NCBI RefSeq assembly: GCF_031755915.1
Contig: NC_083386.1
Coordinates: forward strand, 2,036,001 to 2,100,000
Reading direction: 5' to 3'
Origin: Ziziphus jujuba
Taxonomy: Eukaryota > Streptophyta > Magnoliopsida > Rosales > Rhamnaceae
Length of the DNA stretch: 64,000 bases
Shown: positions 48,323 through 60,458 of the stretch, piece by piece
Layout: each line of letters starts with the position of its first letter
How positions within the stretch are numbered: position 1 is the stretch's first letter
Translations under genes and position numbers: made by a program
Notes under the pieces: model-generated
Seen by the model: only the letters and a program-made list of their open reading frames with translations
Told to the model about the DNA's origin: nothing
Databases searched by the model: none

Positions 48323-49114
48323 GTTTTACCACCACGTTCTGAACAGAAGCTGGACACAAGAAAAATGAATGAAGCCGAGAGTAAGGAAAAGAAAAAAGAC
48401 AAAATACACATTGAAGAAGACGAAGCCAGCTGTAAATGGCAAACTAATGAAGCAGAAAGCAGGGAAAAGAAAAAAGATGAAATACAAGTTGAAGAAAAAG
48501 AAGAAGCCGGTTGGAAACAGTTTGAAAAGATGGTAATGGTATCATCAGACAAGAAGAAGCCGTCTAAAAATGGAGGAGGATTTGAAAATAGGATGAAGGA
48601 TTTCTCCGAGGTCAATTTACTAGTAGCAACAATCGTAGCTGCCGCCACTTTTGAGGCCGCTTTGGAAATGCCCGGTGGTTACAACTACCAAGGGCTACCA
48701 GTTCTCGACCGAAGTGGAGAATTCAGACAGTTTTTATATTATGATCAGTTGGCTTTTGGTCTATCTGCTGCATCCTTGTTGCTCCACTTTTTTCTCATGC
48801 TATTTCGGAAATTATTCTCAATCACTTTACTCCCAATTGCTTGGACGGCATATCTTACAATGGGCTCACTTTGCATGATGGTTTTTGCTTTCGACCATGG
48901 TATAAACATAGTCTTCCCTACAACAGAAAACCACAACATGTGCAAGATGTATAAGGACGACTATTATATTGTTGCCAATGGTACTCCCATCTTGTCTATT
49001 TGCTTCTTCATCTTTGTTATTTTACCTTCTCTATTACTGGCCAAGTTTTGCGCAAGAGCTAGAAGATTTGAGCCTCGCAACAGTGTCAGAAGTCGTTTTG
49101 GACTCTGGAGTTGA

Positions 49115-50399
49115 AACATTATATTTAAATTCATATTGCATATCAATGTTTGAACTCCCTATGTATTGTATTAGCTGTGCTGGATATTGTTAAGTACTTC
49201 CAGTGAACTCCACTATTAGTTTTATTATATAATGCACTGCCTTCAATTTGATTTTAATTAATTACTAACGAGTTTTTTTTTTTAATTGTACTTTTGTACC
49301 TAGTTTGGAAAAAAAATCGTTACAATTTCATTGCAACTCTGATTAAGATCTTGGAAAAAATATTAGAAAAAAAAAACAAAAAAAAAAAAACAAAGAGAAC
49401 AAGACTGAGAGGAAAGAAAATTAAAAAAGAAATGAAGTTTCAGAAAAGAGAATTAAAATTTAATAATAAATCAAAGCACCACAAGATGTTGAAATTCATA
49501 TTTGAGTAAATGCAAAAGAGAGCGAACGAATGGTAATATTGTATGGTATGAATACTTCACACTTGTTTTGATGCTCTTGAGTCTTGATTGATTACAATAT
49601 TTATATACTGTAATATATACATGATACAAAACCGAAACTTACAGAATATTCAAAACATTACACTTAGCTAACAACACTTTTGAAAGTGCTGCATCTTATC
49701 ACCTTGCGCTGTTTTACATGCACTTATCTCTTTTAACAACTGTTTCCATTTTGCTTGGTGATGATGCTTAGATGTGTGTGAGATGGTTCATTTGGCTGAA
49801 GTATGGGGATATCAACATTCAATTGAATTTGGTTTGATGTGATCCTCATTTTTGTGGATGGCATGTCTGAAGGAGATGCTACGCGCAATGAAGATGACAT
49901 GGAGTTGCACCACTCATTCTTCGGTCAATACTAGCTAGTTCTCTCTCTCAGCAAGTTCATCTTCAGTCAATATTTATCTTCTTTAGAGACAAGAACTCTG
50001 TTTATTTCTAAGTAGATCCCCACTATTAGTGAAAGTTAGCTCTGTTTTCGAAAAACAGAGGATGGCAATTTGTAAAAGTTGCTTTGTTTATTAAAAACAA
50101 AGCATGGCAATGTGTTATCTTTTGACTACATACATCTTGACCATGGTCTAAGTTTTCCAAATCTAAGATTAAAACATACTATAACTCTATGAAATAAACA
50201 ATAGGATCATATGGTGCTGGATCTGAAGCTATCACATGTTCCAAGTCATCCAGATAACAAAAGGAAATAAATAATATGAGGAAACCCAATCAATTTTAGT
50301 AACAATAATATCTTAATTTCAAACGTCTAGCTCCTTCATGTTTTCTTCACAATTTTAATACAACAATATCAATTTTTAGTACATGTTTCCTTTCACTAC
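49115..50399. other. 3' flank of locus B and convergent spacer
   Basis: 49115-49771 matches the 3' flank of locus A. From 49772 to 50399 there is no supported gene. The part from about 50030 onward is the downstream flank of - strand remnant G and is repeated at about 52140-52760 downstream of locus D, so the two - strand gene ends are also duplicates of each other. Confidence 0.6.
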
Positions 50400-50745
50400 A
50401 AAAGCACATTGGAAATTTAACCAACATTGAGGTTACTATGACGGTGGCCATGAATGGAATATTCAAAAAAATTTATGCTTTTCCAGGGGAGAGTACTGCC
50501 TTTATACCTTACTCAAAAGCACACACCATAAAGACAAGCGAAGCACTTGGTAAACTGGTTTTCACATTCATTGTGAAATAACGGGTAAATAATTTTCCAA
50601 ATGCTGGTGAACTAAATTGGATAAGAATGGAGAAAATGGACAGGTAAAAAGCCAGCGAATCATGGACAATGAAAATTGTGAATTGTGTTCTTCCCTTTAA
50701 AACTGCAATCAACCTAAATTTCAAGCAATTTCCAAAACATTTTTC
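50400..50745 (-). pseudogene. Remnant G: PGG exon without its start
   Basis: The - strand reads VLKGRTQFTIFIVHDSLAFYLSIFSILIQ-type sequence in short stretches, then ASLVFMVCAFE, a stop, GIKAVLSPGKA, another stop, and FLNIPFMATVIVTSMLVKF. These are the second to fourth membrane segments of a PGG domain. The PGG signature and the first membrane segment are missing, as is any ankyrin exon nearby. Two in-frame stops show it is dead. It is closest to the PGG exon of locus D and to fragment E. Confidence 0.78.
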
Positions 50746-52829
50746 CCCTCAATTTCTGGTATTTATTTTGGCATGTATCAATTTGGAGAGAATAAGTAGC
50801 ATATGTTGTAATATGCATTTGTTTTGACATGTATCAATTTTAGTGTTGTATACTATGAACTTTTTTAATTGCATCACGGCCACCAATTAAGAACAGGGTA
50901 TAAATTCCTTTCTTTTTAGTGAAAATAACTTGTTGCTAAATGTAACATGTTTATTCTTTGCTTTTTTGGATGAATTGTTTGTTCTTAGTTTCTTATTAAT
51001 GTAATAAGGTCATTAAAGTAATCAAGATATGTTTTCAATAAATTGTGACCAAAATTTAAAATGTCTCAAATTCAATTTCAAATGTATTGTTACATTTTAT
51101 GATTTAAAAGTTTATTGTCATGCTAAACTTCGAATCACCACTTAGTGAGCTTATAAGTTAATTAGCAAAAATGTATACTACTACTCATAACAGCTTGTTA
51201 TCTATTTTAGTTCAAACAATTTTGATATTTCTTTGTAAGATTTTATCAAATTGCCTATTTTGATGTGTGGGAGATTTGTTTGACATTAAGTAGTGGCATG
51301 AGATTTGTTTGACATTCGTTCTTATTGTAGGGGCATTTTATAAAGAATCCTTCAAACCAAAGAGCTAAAAGTTTGCATGAGATACCAAGTAATCATTGTA
51401 TTATGATCAGTGGTACACCAATGCCAAAAGATCTTAAGGTATTTTATACGTTAGTTTTATTCCATATATTAATACAAGCAATGACTATGATAACTTATGA
51501 CATTGTCTAACTTCTAACATTTGAGTATGCTTTTCATGTTTGAAAATAAGATTTAAGAAGCATATTGTTTATGGAAATGATCAGAATGCTTTTTTCTTTT
51601 ACTTTTATTTGTCATGACAGTTTTTTGTTGTTGTTTTGTCTTTGATTTTTGCTATTTTAGTTGTCTATAAGCCTTATAAAATAGAAAATCATAATGTCTT
51701 TCAGATGGACAAAATTCTCTTTACCTATAAAGAACTCGAGGATCTATCAATTTGCAACATATCAACAAAATCTAATCTAATGGCTAAATTTGTGCCATGC
51801 AATAAGAAGCATATATTTGTACATAACATAACATTTTAATTTTGTAAGTTTTACAGATTTTTCCCATGTGATAAGAATTATATATTTATATATGAAAATA
51901 AAAGCAAGCATAACATAAGTTGTACTTTTTATAGATTAATTGGCTCTTTATTAAATTAAATTGAGAATTAAATATTATTTATTATAAAACTACTGAATTG
52001 GGGAATGAGTTCAGAAATTTCAAAAATGATTAAAATAGAGTTTTTTCAGCCAGCATTGGCTAATCATTTTTCCAATCACTAGACTAATAACCTTTGATTA
52101 GGAAAAAAATGCTCTGTTATGTCCAAACAAAATTCCTGTTATTAGGCAAAGTTGCTCTGTTTAAAACAGAGCTTGGCATTGTGCAATATTTTTATTACAT
52201 ATACCAATCTTGGCCATGGTCCTAATGTATCAAAGTTTTCCAATTCTGAGATTGCATACACTATAATTCTACGAAATGGAATATAGGATTATATAGTCGA
52301 TGCACTATTTATATACATAAAAAGAAAAATTAAAATTTTTTTTTTGGGTGTAAATATTAGAAATAGTTCGCAACATGTATTGAACCATAAATATCCAAAA
52401 TAAACTTTATAAATTAATTTGAAGAAAAATCCATAAATAACTACGAAGACCTCAAGCCATAGAAAACAAGAAGTAATCAGACTTCTTTGATAACGTACAT
52501 GTTGACCACTTTCCTTAAAAACAAAGTTCTCCAAATCTAAGATTGTGTAGTTACCGAAAGAAGAATAGAAACATAATTCTAAGAAATAAAAATTAGAATT
52601 ATATGGTTAATATTGCACTACATATGAACCTATCAGATGTTCCGAATCATCCATATAACAATGGGAAAAAACCCACTCAATTTTTGTAACATTAATATCT
52701 TAATTACGACAACCATCTAGGTCATTCAAGTTTTTTTTTTCCCCCAATTTTAGTAACAATAATATCAAATTTGGTACAGTTTTCCTTTTTTACAAAGCAA
52801 CATTGAAAATGTAATTAACATCGAGGTTA
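50746..52829. other. Spacer between remnant G and locus D
   Basis: AT-rich, without a supported gene. 50795-50940 matches 8870-8990. 52140-52300 and 52480-52760 match 50030-50345, the flank downstream of remnant G. A short direct repeat GAGATTTGTTTGACATT occurs at about 51269 and 51301. The small frame at 51636-51839 has no recognisable motif. Confidence 0.5.
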
Positions 52830-53349
52830 CCCCGACGATGGCCGTGAATAGAATATTAAAAAACCTTGTGCTGGTCCGGGGGAGAGTACTACCTTTATAC
52901 GTTGCTCAAAAGCAAGCATCATAAAAGCCTAGCGAAGCACTTGTTAAAATGGTCGTCAAAATCATTGTGAAACGGCGGGTAAAACCCAATGCTGGTAAAC
53001 TAAATTGGATGAGAATGGATAAAGTGGACAAGAAAAAAGCAAGTAAATCATAGACCATGAAAACTGTGAATTCTAATTTTCCCTTTAAAATTGCAATGCC
53101 TTGGTTGTCATATCCACCGGGGACTTGGATAGCTGCTGCGAATGTTACGGTGGCAATGACTATGGCTATCACTAAACAGAGATTTGCTAAATCTTTACCT
53201 TTTTTTCATTCTTTCGATTTCTTATGCTCTGTGTGCTGCTCTTGTTGTTTACTCATTTGAGCGTTCTCTGCTTCTTTAGTTTCTCTTATCAACCTCCTTT
53301 CCAACCCAAGTAACCCAACCTCTCTTTCCAACTCTGACATAATTTCAAG
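52830..53349 (-). pseudogene. Locus D PGG exon
   Basis: The exon starts after a TATGCAG acceptor at 53350 with LEIMSELEREVGLLGLERR and a charged, glutamine-rich stretch. An in-frame TGA follows KKSKE (near 53206), then comes the membrane part LVIAIVIATVTFAAAIQVPGG with the PGG signature and DLLAFFLSTLSILIQF. The frame is lost after about 52906, where the sequence of the last membrane segments continues with shifts (EQRIK, LSPGPAQ). The exon is in the correct phase and order to follow the ankyrin exon ending at 53657. Confidence 0.82.
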
Positions 53350-54020
53350 CTGCATAGACACATATGTTATTTTCTATCTTAATTGCTTTAACCAATGGTA
53401 TGCTTTTTCATAAGAAAATAACATATCTTGCTATTAGCTACACCCTATACTAATCTAATTAAGCTTTGAAGTCTTTTAAATCATCATAATGAAACCACCC
53501 TTTTTGTAACACTTCAAAATTTTGAAATAATGGTAATTCAACATTGTCTTAGAGTTAGAAATAATAGTAATTTAACATGGTATTAGATTAGAAGGTCGAC
53601 CATTTCTAATATTCATATGTTTTGTAACGTGGGACAGATCATGCATGAATACTTACAATTTCAGTATCGTTGAGTAGATTGGTTGATAGGATAATGTCCG
53701 CAAATGTCATGCCACCCTTGTTTGTAGCCGCTCTGTCAATATTCGAGTCATTTACCAGAATTTGTAAAATTTTGAAATCTCCTCCACGAAGGCTATATGC
53801 AAAGCTGTATTTCCTTCATTATCTTTCTCATCTATAAGATCCTGAAATGCTATTGATTCCAATAAAAATTTCACCATCTCTTCCTCTCTACTTTCCATAG
53901 CAACATGAAGAGCGGTCCGATCTCTACCATCCTTCAACTCACAAATGTCGGGACATTTGTTGATCGATGTCCTAACCACATCAACATGCCCTTTCATTAC
54001 TGAAATGTGAAGGGCAGACA

Positions 54021-57000
54021 TGTGAAGTCCAGCCGCACCACACTGCACCGACAGTGTGAAACTAGTAGCTCACCATTTTTGACAATGGTCATTGCTGCAT
54101 TTAACACCAAACTCCAACTTGCTCAACAATTGTGGGCAATGTCAGAAGACCGGTGCTGAACGTCAGAAGAGGTTGAAAATGGAGGACATGCACCAAATTT
54201 GTGAGCCTATAAATAGGCTCCATCCCGTTGCATGTAAGCCAAGCCAAGCGGTGCAACCTCAATATCACCCAAGTGAGGAGTGTTGAGAGTAGTGTTTAAG
54301 TTCCAAAGAGAGCTTGAGAGAAGAGTGAGCAATTCCAGAGAGAGGTTCCACGTGAGAATCCTCCAAGAGAGAAGTTTTTATTTTTGTATTCTATTTCCAA
54401 GAAAGTAATAGAATTCTTTTTATTTTTCTTCTCATATTTCTTCTCTAAAGTGGTTAGAGAACCACAACAAGTGGTATCAAAGCTCCAGGTCGAGAGCTTG
54501 GGTTCAAAATTTGAAGAAACAGAGCCTCTGTTCTTCAAGTTGGTGTTTCTAAAAGTTGTTCAAATCAATAATTTGACAATACCAGACGAAATTAGTCGAC
54601 GAAACGAGAACAACCAAGTTCGTTGGAGAGAAACGAAGATCCCAACGCTCCTTCACATGCCGCCTGAAATTTTTTGCAGCAGATCACGCACCTCACACTC
54701 TACACGTGCCGTCTGGGGGTTGAAGATGACCACGTTAGCAGACATGTCATCTGCCATGCGACTCGACACGTCGTCATCCATGTAATCGCCATGTCATCTG
54801 CCATGTGTTGACACGTCAACACAATCTGCCACATCATCAGAAGGTTATGAAATTACGAGACGGCTCCTGAATTGTTGGAAATTACAGATTAGCCCCTGTA
54901 GTTTTTGTATTTACAGGTTGACCCAAAATTTTTATGAAATTACATTTTTGCCCTAAAAATTCTGGTAACTAGATTTTGACCCCGGAAGAGTCAAGTCCAC
55001 CATTTTCGGCCGTTCCGGATGCAACAGTTAACTCTGTTTTGCCAAATTCGACTCCATTTTTGGTCAAGCCATAATGTCAATGGAAGAATCATCTTCGGGA
55101 GCTATGGTTAAGCTCACTGCCACAAATTATACACTTTGGAGACCACGGATAGAAGATCTCCTCAATTGTAAGGATCCGTTTAATCCTATAGAAGCTAAAG
55201 GAGAAAACCTCGATCCCAACAAAGAAGTAGAATGGAAGAAATTAAACAAGAAAATGATCGGTCAGATTAGGCAATGGATCGACCACAATGTCTTCCATCA
55301 TGTAGCGAAGGAAACGGATGCATATGCCCTCTGAACAAAATTGGAGGACATGTACCAGGCCAAGACTGCTCGGAACAAAGCCCTGTTGCTTAAGCGATTA
55401 GTAAATCTAAAATTACAAAGTGGAACTTCTGTAGCCGAGCATACCAGTGAGTTCCAAAGCTTGGCAAATTAACTATCTGCTGTGGATTACCAACTAGGGG
55501 ATGAGGATCAGGCCCTCCTACTTCTAAGCTCTCTTCAAGATAGTTGGGAGACATTGGTAGTGTCTCTCAGCAATTCAGCCTCGAATGGTAAACTTACTAA
55601 GTCTATGGTTAAGGATGCCCTATTTAATGGAGAGGCCAGGAGAAAGGACATTGGCATGGACCAGTCACATGCCCTCATCATAGAGAGAGGAAGACAGCAA
55701 AGAGGTGGTCGAGATAGGGGGAGAGGCAGGAGCAAGAGCAGAGGCAGATCTACAGAAGGCAGAAAATCATCATATAAGTGCTATCATTGTGGCCTGGAGG
55801 GTCACATGAAGAAGAACTGCAGAAAGTTGTTGAGAGAGTAGAGACTCCAAGGTAATCAGCCGAAGAAGGATGGAGAGACATTAGTCACTATTACAGGAGA
55901 AGTGGCGCTCTGCTCCACTGAAGAAGAGACATGCCTTCATATATCAACCCAAGACGTTGAGTGGGTAGTCGATATTGCAGCATCCTACCATGTCACTCCA
56001 CATAGAGATTTCTTCAAAACATACAAAGCAAGAGACTTTGGTATGGTAAAGATGGGAAATTCCAGTTTCGCAAAGATTATGGGAACTAGTGATATTCAGG
56101 TAAAAATGAATGTTGGTTGTACAATCACTTTAAAGGATGTCCGTCATGTTCCAGATCTTCGGCTTAATCTACTTTCGGGAGCAGCCTTAGACAAGTAAGG
56201 CTATGACAACTACTTCAGCAAAGGCATATGGAAAATGACGAAAGGTGCCATAGTTGTCGCCCGAGGATATATTTGTGGAACGCTGTACAAGATTCATGTG
56301 AAGATATGTGCAGATAGCCTCAATATTGCAGAAGGAGAGGCGTCTCAAAATCTGTGGCACCAGAGACTCGGTCACATAAGTGAAAAAGGATTGTCCACTT
56401 TGGCAAGGAAGAAGCTTATCATTGTTTGCAAGGATGCTGCGCTAAATCCTTATAGTCACTGCTTGTTTAGTAAGCAACAAAGAGTCTCCTTCAGTTCCTC
56501 TCCATCGAGAAGATCAGAGTTGCTTAGTCTGGTGCACTCTAATGTTTGTGGTCCCATGGAGGTCGAATCATTAGGTGGCAACAAGTATTTTTTGACCTTC
56601 ATTGATGATGCTTCTCAGAAGGTGTGGGTATATTTCTTGAACACAAAGGACCAGGTATTGGATTACTTCAAATTGTTTCATACCATGGTAGGCGTGAAAT
56701 AGGAAAGAAGCTGAAATGTCTCCCCTCAGATAATGGAGTTGAGTATACTTCCAAGGAGTTCGATGCCTACTACAAAAGACACAGCATTCAACATGAGAAG
56801 ACAGTCCCTCGCACCCCACAACATATGGAATAGCCAAAAGAATGAACCGAATCATTATGGAAAAGGTCAGAAGTATTATCAGTATGGCTAAGCTATCAAA
56901 GCCATTCTGGGGAGAAGTTGTTCGTGCCACCTACTATAGTACCGTTGAATTTTGAAATTCCAGAGAAAGTGTGGTCGAGTAAGATTCCCTCCTACTCTCA

Positions 57001-59571
57001 TTTGAGAGTGTTCGGTTGTTTAGCTTATGTACATGTATCCAAGGAGCTTAGACAAAAGCTCGATGCAAGATCTATTCCATGCATCTTTATAGGATATGGA
57101 GGTGAAGAATTCGGATACAGCTTATGGGAGCCGAAAACAAAGAAGGTTATTAGAAGCAGAGACGTAGTATTCCATGAAAACCAGACAATGAAAGACATTG
57201 AAAAGCCCAGAATGTCTCCTAATTGTAGTTCTAGTGCTGAGAATTTTGGTCCTAATCCAGCACCAGCACAAATAGCCACAGAGGATAATGAGGTGCATGA
57301 AGATATACCAGAAGCAGACCAGAAGGAAGAAGGGGATATTGAGCAGGGGGAGACTCAATCCTCTCAAGCAGCTGTAGGGCCATCATAGCGGTCAAATGAT
57401 GGTACACCTCTTGAAACCAGTGATTTACAAGTTCAGAGATCGGAGCGATGCCGAATTCCATCAAAGAGATTTCCAGAATCTGAGTATATTCTGCTTACTG
57501 AAGAGGGGGGGGGGGCAAAGAGTTTCCAGGAAGCTATTTCTCATCAAGACAAGGAAAAGTGGCTGCAAGCAATGCAAGATGAGATGGAATCCTTGCAAAA
57601 AAATCATACTTATGAGTTGGTTAAGCTTCCAACAGGAAAAAAGGCACTAAAGAATAAATGGGTGTTCAAGCTCAAGAAAGATGGCAGTAAAAGGGTGGTG
57701 AAACACAAAGTCCAATTGGTGGTCAAAGGATTTCTTCAAAAGAAAGGAATTGACTTTGATGGGATTTTTTGACCAGTGGTAAAAATGACTTCAATTCGAG
57801 TCATTTTTGGTTTAGTAGCAAGTCTAAACCTAGAGCTTGAACAGATGGATATGAAGACAGTATTTCTTCACGGTGATCTACATGAGAAAATCTACATGGA
57901 GCAGCCAGAAGGATTTAAGGTTTCAGGGAAAGAAAACCTCGTATGCAAGCTGAAGAAGAGCTTGTATGGCCTCAAGTAAGCACCACGAAAATGGTACAAG
58001 AAGTTTGATTCATTTATGGTGAGTTAAGGCTATAAAAGGGCTGCAGCAGACCAGTGTGTTTATATTAAAAAATTTTCAGGTGGAAACTTCATTGCACTTT
58101 TGCTATATGTGGACGACATGTTGATCGTTGGACAAGATGCAATGAAGATTAGTCAGCTGAAGAAAGAATTGTCTAAGTCTTTTATATGAAAGACTTAGGA
58201 CCAGCTCAACAAATTTTGGGAATGCAAATAATCCGAGTCAGGAAGAATAGAAGGTTATGGCTATCTCAAAAGAAGTATGTTGAACGGGTGATAAAGATAT
58301 TCAACATGGATAAAGCCAAACCGATTAGCATTCCACTTGTAAATCATTTCAAGTTGAGCAAGAGATTGTGCCCCTCGTCCAAAGAAGAGATAGAGGAGAT
58401 GGCTTCAGTACAATATTCTTCAGCGGTAGGAAGTCTGATGTATGCAATGGTGTGTACCAGACCAGACATTGCTCATGCAGTAGGTGTTGTGACCATATTT
58501 CTTTCAAATCCTGGAAAGAAACACTGGGAAGCAGTCAAATGGATTCTCAGGTATCTTAAAGGTACATCGAAGCTGTGTTTGTGCTACGGGGGAGGTGATC
58601 CAATTTTATAAGGCTATACAGATGCAGATATGGCCGGAGACCCTGATAATAGAAAGTCTACATCAGGTTATCTCTACACTTTTACGGGGGGAGCTGTGTC
58701 ATGGCAGTCAAGATTGCAGAAGTGTGTTGCTTTATCCACTACTGAAGCAGAGTACATTGCTGCAGCGGAAGATGGTAAGGAAATGTTGTGGTTAAAGCAT
58801 TTTCTCACAGAATTGGGCATCAAGCAAGAAGACTACAAGATACATTGTGATAACCAAAGAGTCATGGATTTGAGCAAAAACTCAATGTATCATTCCCGTA
58901 CAAAGCACATTGACATTCGCTATCATTGGATACGCAAAATAATAGATCAACAGTTGCTGAAACTGATGAAGATCCACACAAAGGAGAATCCAGTAGACAT
59001 GTTAACAAAAGTTGTTGCTCAAGAGAAGCTGAAACTGTGCAAAGACATAGCTGGAATGGATGGCAGATGGCCATCAGTTTAAATGCGGCTGGAGGGGGAG
59101 AATTGTGAAGTCCAGCCGCACCACACTGCAACGACAGTGTGAAACTAGTATCTCACCATTTTTGACAATGGTTATTGCTGCATTTAACACCAAACTTCAA
59201 CTTGCTCAACAATTGTGGGCAATGTCAGAAGGTCGGTGCTGAACGTCAAAAGAGGTTGAAAATGGAGGATATGCACTGAATTTATGAGCCTATAAATAGG
59301 CTCCATCCCGTTGCATGCAAGCCAAGCCAAGCGGTGCAACCTCAATATCACCCAAGTGAGGAGTGTTGAGAGTAGTGTTTAAGTTCCAGAGAGAGCTTGA
59401 GAAAAGAGTGAGCAATTCCAGAGAGAATTTGTTAGTGTAGAGAGAGGTTCCACATGAGAATCCTCCATGAAAAAAGTTTTTATTTTTGTATTCTATTTCC
59501 AAGAGAGTAATAGAATTCTTTTTATTTTTCTTCTCATATTTCTTCTCTAAAGTGGTCAGAGAACCACAACA
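54021..59571 (+). mobile_element. Ty1/copia retrotransposon in locus D
   Basis: LTRs at 54021-54469 (449 bp) and 59104-59571 (468 bp) start TGTGAAGTCCAGCCGC and end CCACAACA. A perfect target duplication AGACA lies at 54016-54020 and 59572-59576. The primer site TGGTATCAAAGCTCC begins at 54472 and the polypurine tract GGAGGGGGAGAAT ends at 59103. The order gag, protease, integrase, RT, RNase H is that of Ty1/copia, and motif details resemble the Tork/RE type. It lies antisense to the ankyrin gene it interrupts. The coding region carries several stops and shifts, so it is no longer autonomous. Confidence 0.95.
55074..59082 (+). pseudogene. Copia gag-pol, decayed
   Basis: The polyprotein starts at ATG 55074 (MSMEESSSGAMVKLT). 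Gag ends with the zinc knuckle CYHCGLEGHMKKNC near 55780-55825. The protease site reads VDIAASYHVTPH, where DSGAS is expected, so it is probably inactive. Integrase shows LWHQRLGHISEKGL and LTFIDDAS, then a frame break near 56700. RT shows NKWVFKLKKDGS and LLYVDDMLIVG (near 58105-58135), with the catalytic DD present. RNase H shows ALSTTEAEYIAA and RTKHIDIRYHWIR. In-frame stops include 55332, 55470, 56196, 57770, 57977 and 58609. Confidence 0.88.
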
Positions 59572-59747
59572 AGACATACCCTTTTCGTTCTTTTTTTAAG
59601 CAAGGGAATTGTTATGATCTATAAATAGTTCAATGAGTTCTCTATTGTCTAAGTATGCTGCATAGTGAAGAGGAATCCACCTAAAATCATCAGCTTTTTC
59701 CAACATTGAAGAAGAAGAAAGTTTGAAAAGCACCTCATGTATAAATT

Positions 59748-60458
59748 CTGCATATATATATAGGAATTGATCAAATAGTGCAACTAAGAAAGTACATAAT
59801 AATACAAATAATGAATATACAGGGGAAGATGGAGCAGAGTAGTTGTAATAGTACTAGGAATTGGAGCTCGAATTACAGCTGCATGCAAGACATTCATGCT
59901 GTTCCTTCCATCGACAGAGCAATTAATGGGAGCAGCAGCATTCAAGATGAGAAGGCCAATTTCGTAAAAGCATCTAGCGACAGCCATGAAAAGAGGAGAT
60001 TCTCCATAGCCATTCAAAACAGAAGCCAAATTGGAATCTTCATGAATAAGCAACTTGACAATCTCGAATCGATTATGTCGAACAGCTTCATGGAGAGCTG
60101 TATCTCCCTCACAATTCTTCATAGTCACTAGCTTTCTCTTTTGTTGAGCATCCATCTTTCTTGCCTTAACAATCAGAAACCTAACCATTTCAACATGCCC
60201 TGATTTTGCTGCAGCATGAAGCGGAGTGTTCACTTAGGCATTTTGATGGTAAAGGAAATGGAGCAGAGGATGACCATGACTATGATCATCATCACCTTCT
60301 TCTTCTGTGTTAATTTGCAAATTACCAGATTTTGCAGCTACATGAAGAATGTTGTTCTTTTTCCCTCCTGTGACCAGCTGTTTTGAATCAGCAGCAGCTC
60401 TCAATGTTTTTTCAGATAAGGTTCCATCAATTGCAGCTTTGTATAACTCCGGATCCAT
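59748..60458 (-). pseudogene. Locus D exon 1: N-terminal ankyrin repeats with an early stop
   Basis: The reading starts MDPELYKAAIDGTLSEKTL at ATG 60458 and includes NILHVAAKSGNLQ, then a TAA at 60236-60234. It resumes with NTPLHAAAKSGHVEMV, DTALHEAVRHNRFE, ESPLFMAVARC and MNVLHAAVIRA. The stop lies at the same place as the stop in exon 1 of locus B, immediately before the NTPLH repeat, and in both loci the preceding repeat is incomplete. The donor is not resolved; the coding match ends near 59870, and the rest to 59748 is presumably intron 1, only about 120 bases. Confidence 0.8.

Larger units (their letters stand above)
41868..49114 (+). pseudogene. Locus B PGG exon, split by a gypsy element
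   Basis: The exon is broken between 42015 and 48323 by an LTR retrotransposon that duplicated GTTTT. The right part, 48323-49114, keeps an open frame of 249 residues from ATG 48365. It has two charged tandem units (NEAESKEKKKDKI and NEAESREKKKDEI), then the first membrane segment with the signature LLVATIVAAATFEAALEMPGG, three further membrane segments and the tail RSRFGLWS. It corresponds closely to locus A. The 5' piece has a 14-base insertion and a one-base insertion relative to A. The intact frame starts 43 bases after the retrotransposon 3' LTR in the same orientation. Confidence 0.85.
20904..49771 (+). repeat. Segmental duplication, copy B, expanded by insertions
   Basis: Partner of 1-5063. 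The two copies agree in order and orientation across intron 1, exon 2, intron 2, the PGG exon and the 3' flank. Copy B is longer because a MITE, an LTR fragment, the 16-kb nest and a 6.3-kb gypsy element entered it. Copy A keeps the corresponding undisturbed sites. Confidence 0.85.
53657..59747 (-). pseudogene. Locus D ankyrin exon 2, interrupted by a copia element
   Basis: The exon starts after a TATGCAG acceptor at 59748 with FIHEVLFKLSSSS and WIPLHYAAYLDNRE. It hits a TAA after NNSLA and reaches the insertion point at 59577. It continues on the other side of the element from 54020 with MSALHISVMKGHVDVV, DRTALHVAMESRE and GNTALHIA. A one-base shift near 53785 moves the frame, after which ILVNDSNIDRAATNKGG and the GTAAGT donor follow (exon end 53657). 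Without the copia element the exon matches exon 2 of locus B repeat for repeat. It therefore has at least three lesions: a stop, a shift and an insertion. Confidence 0.85.
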
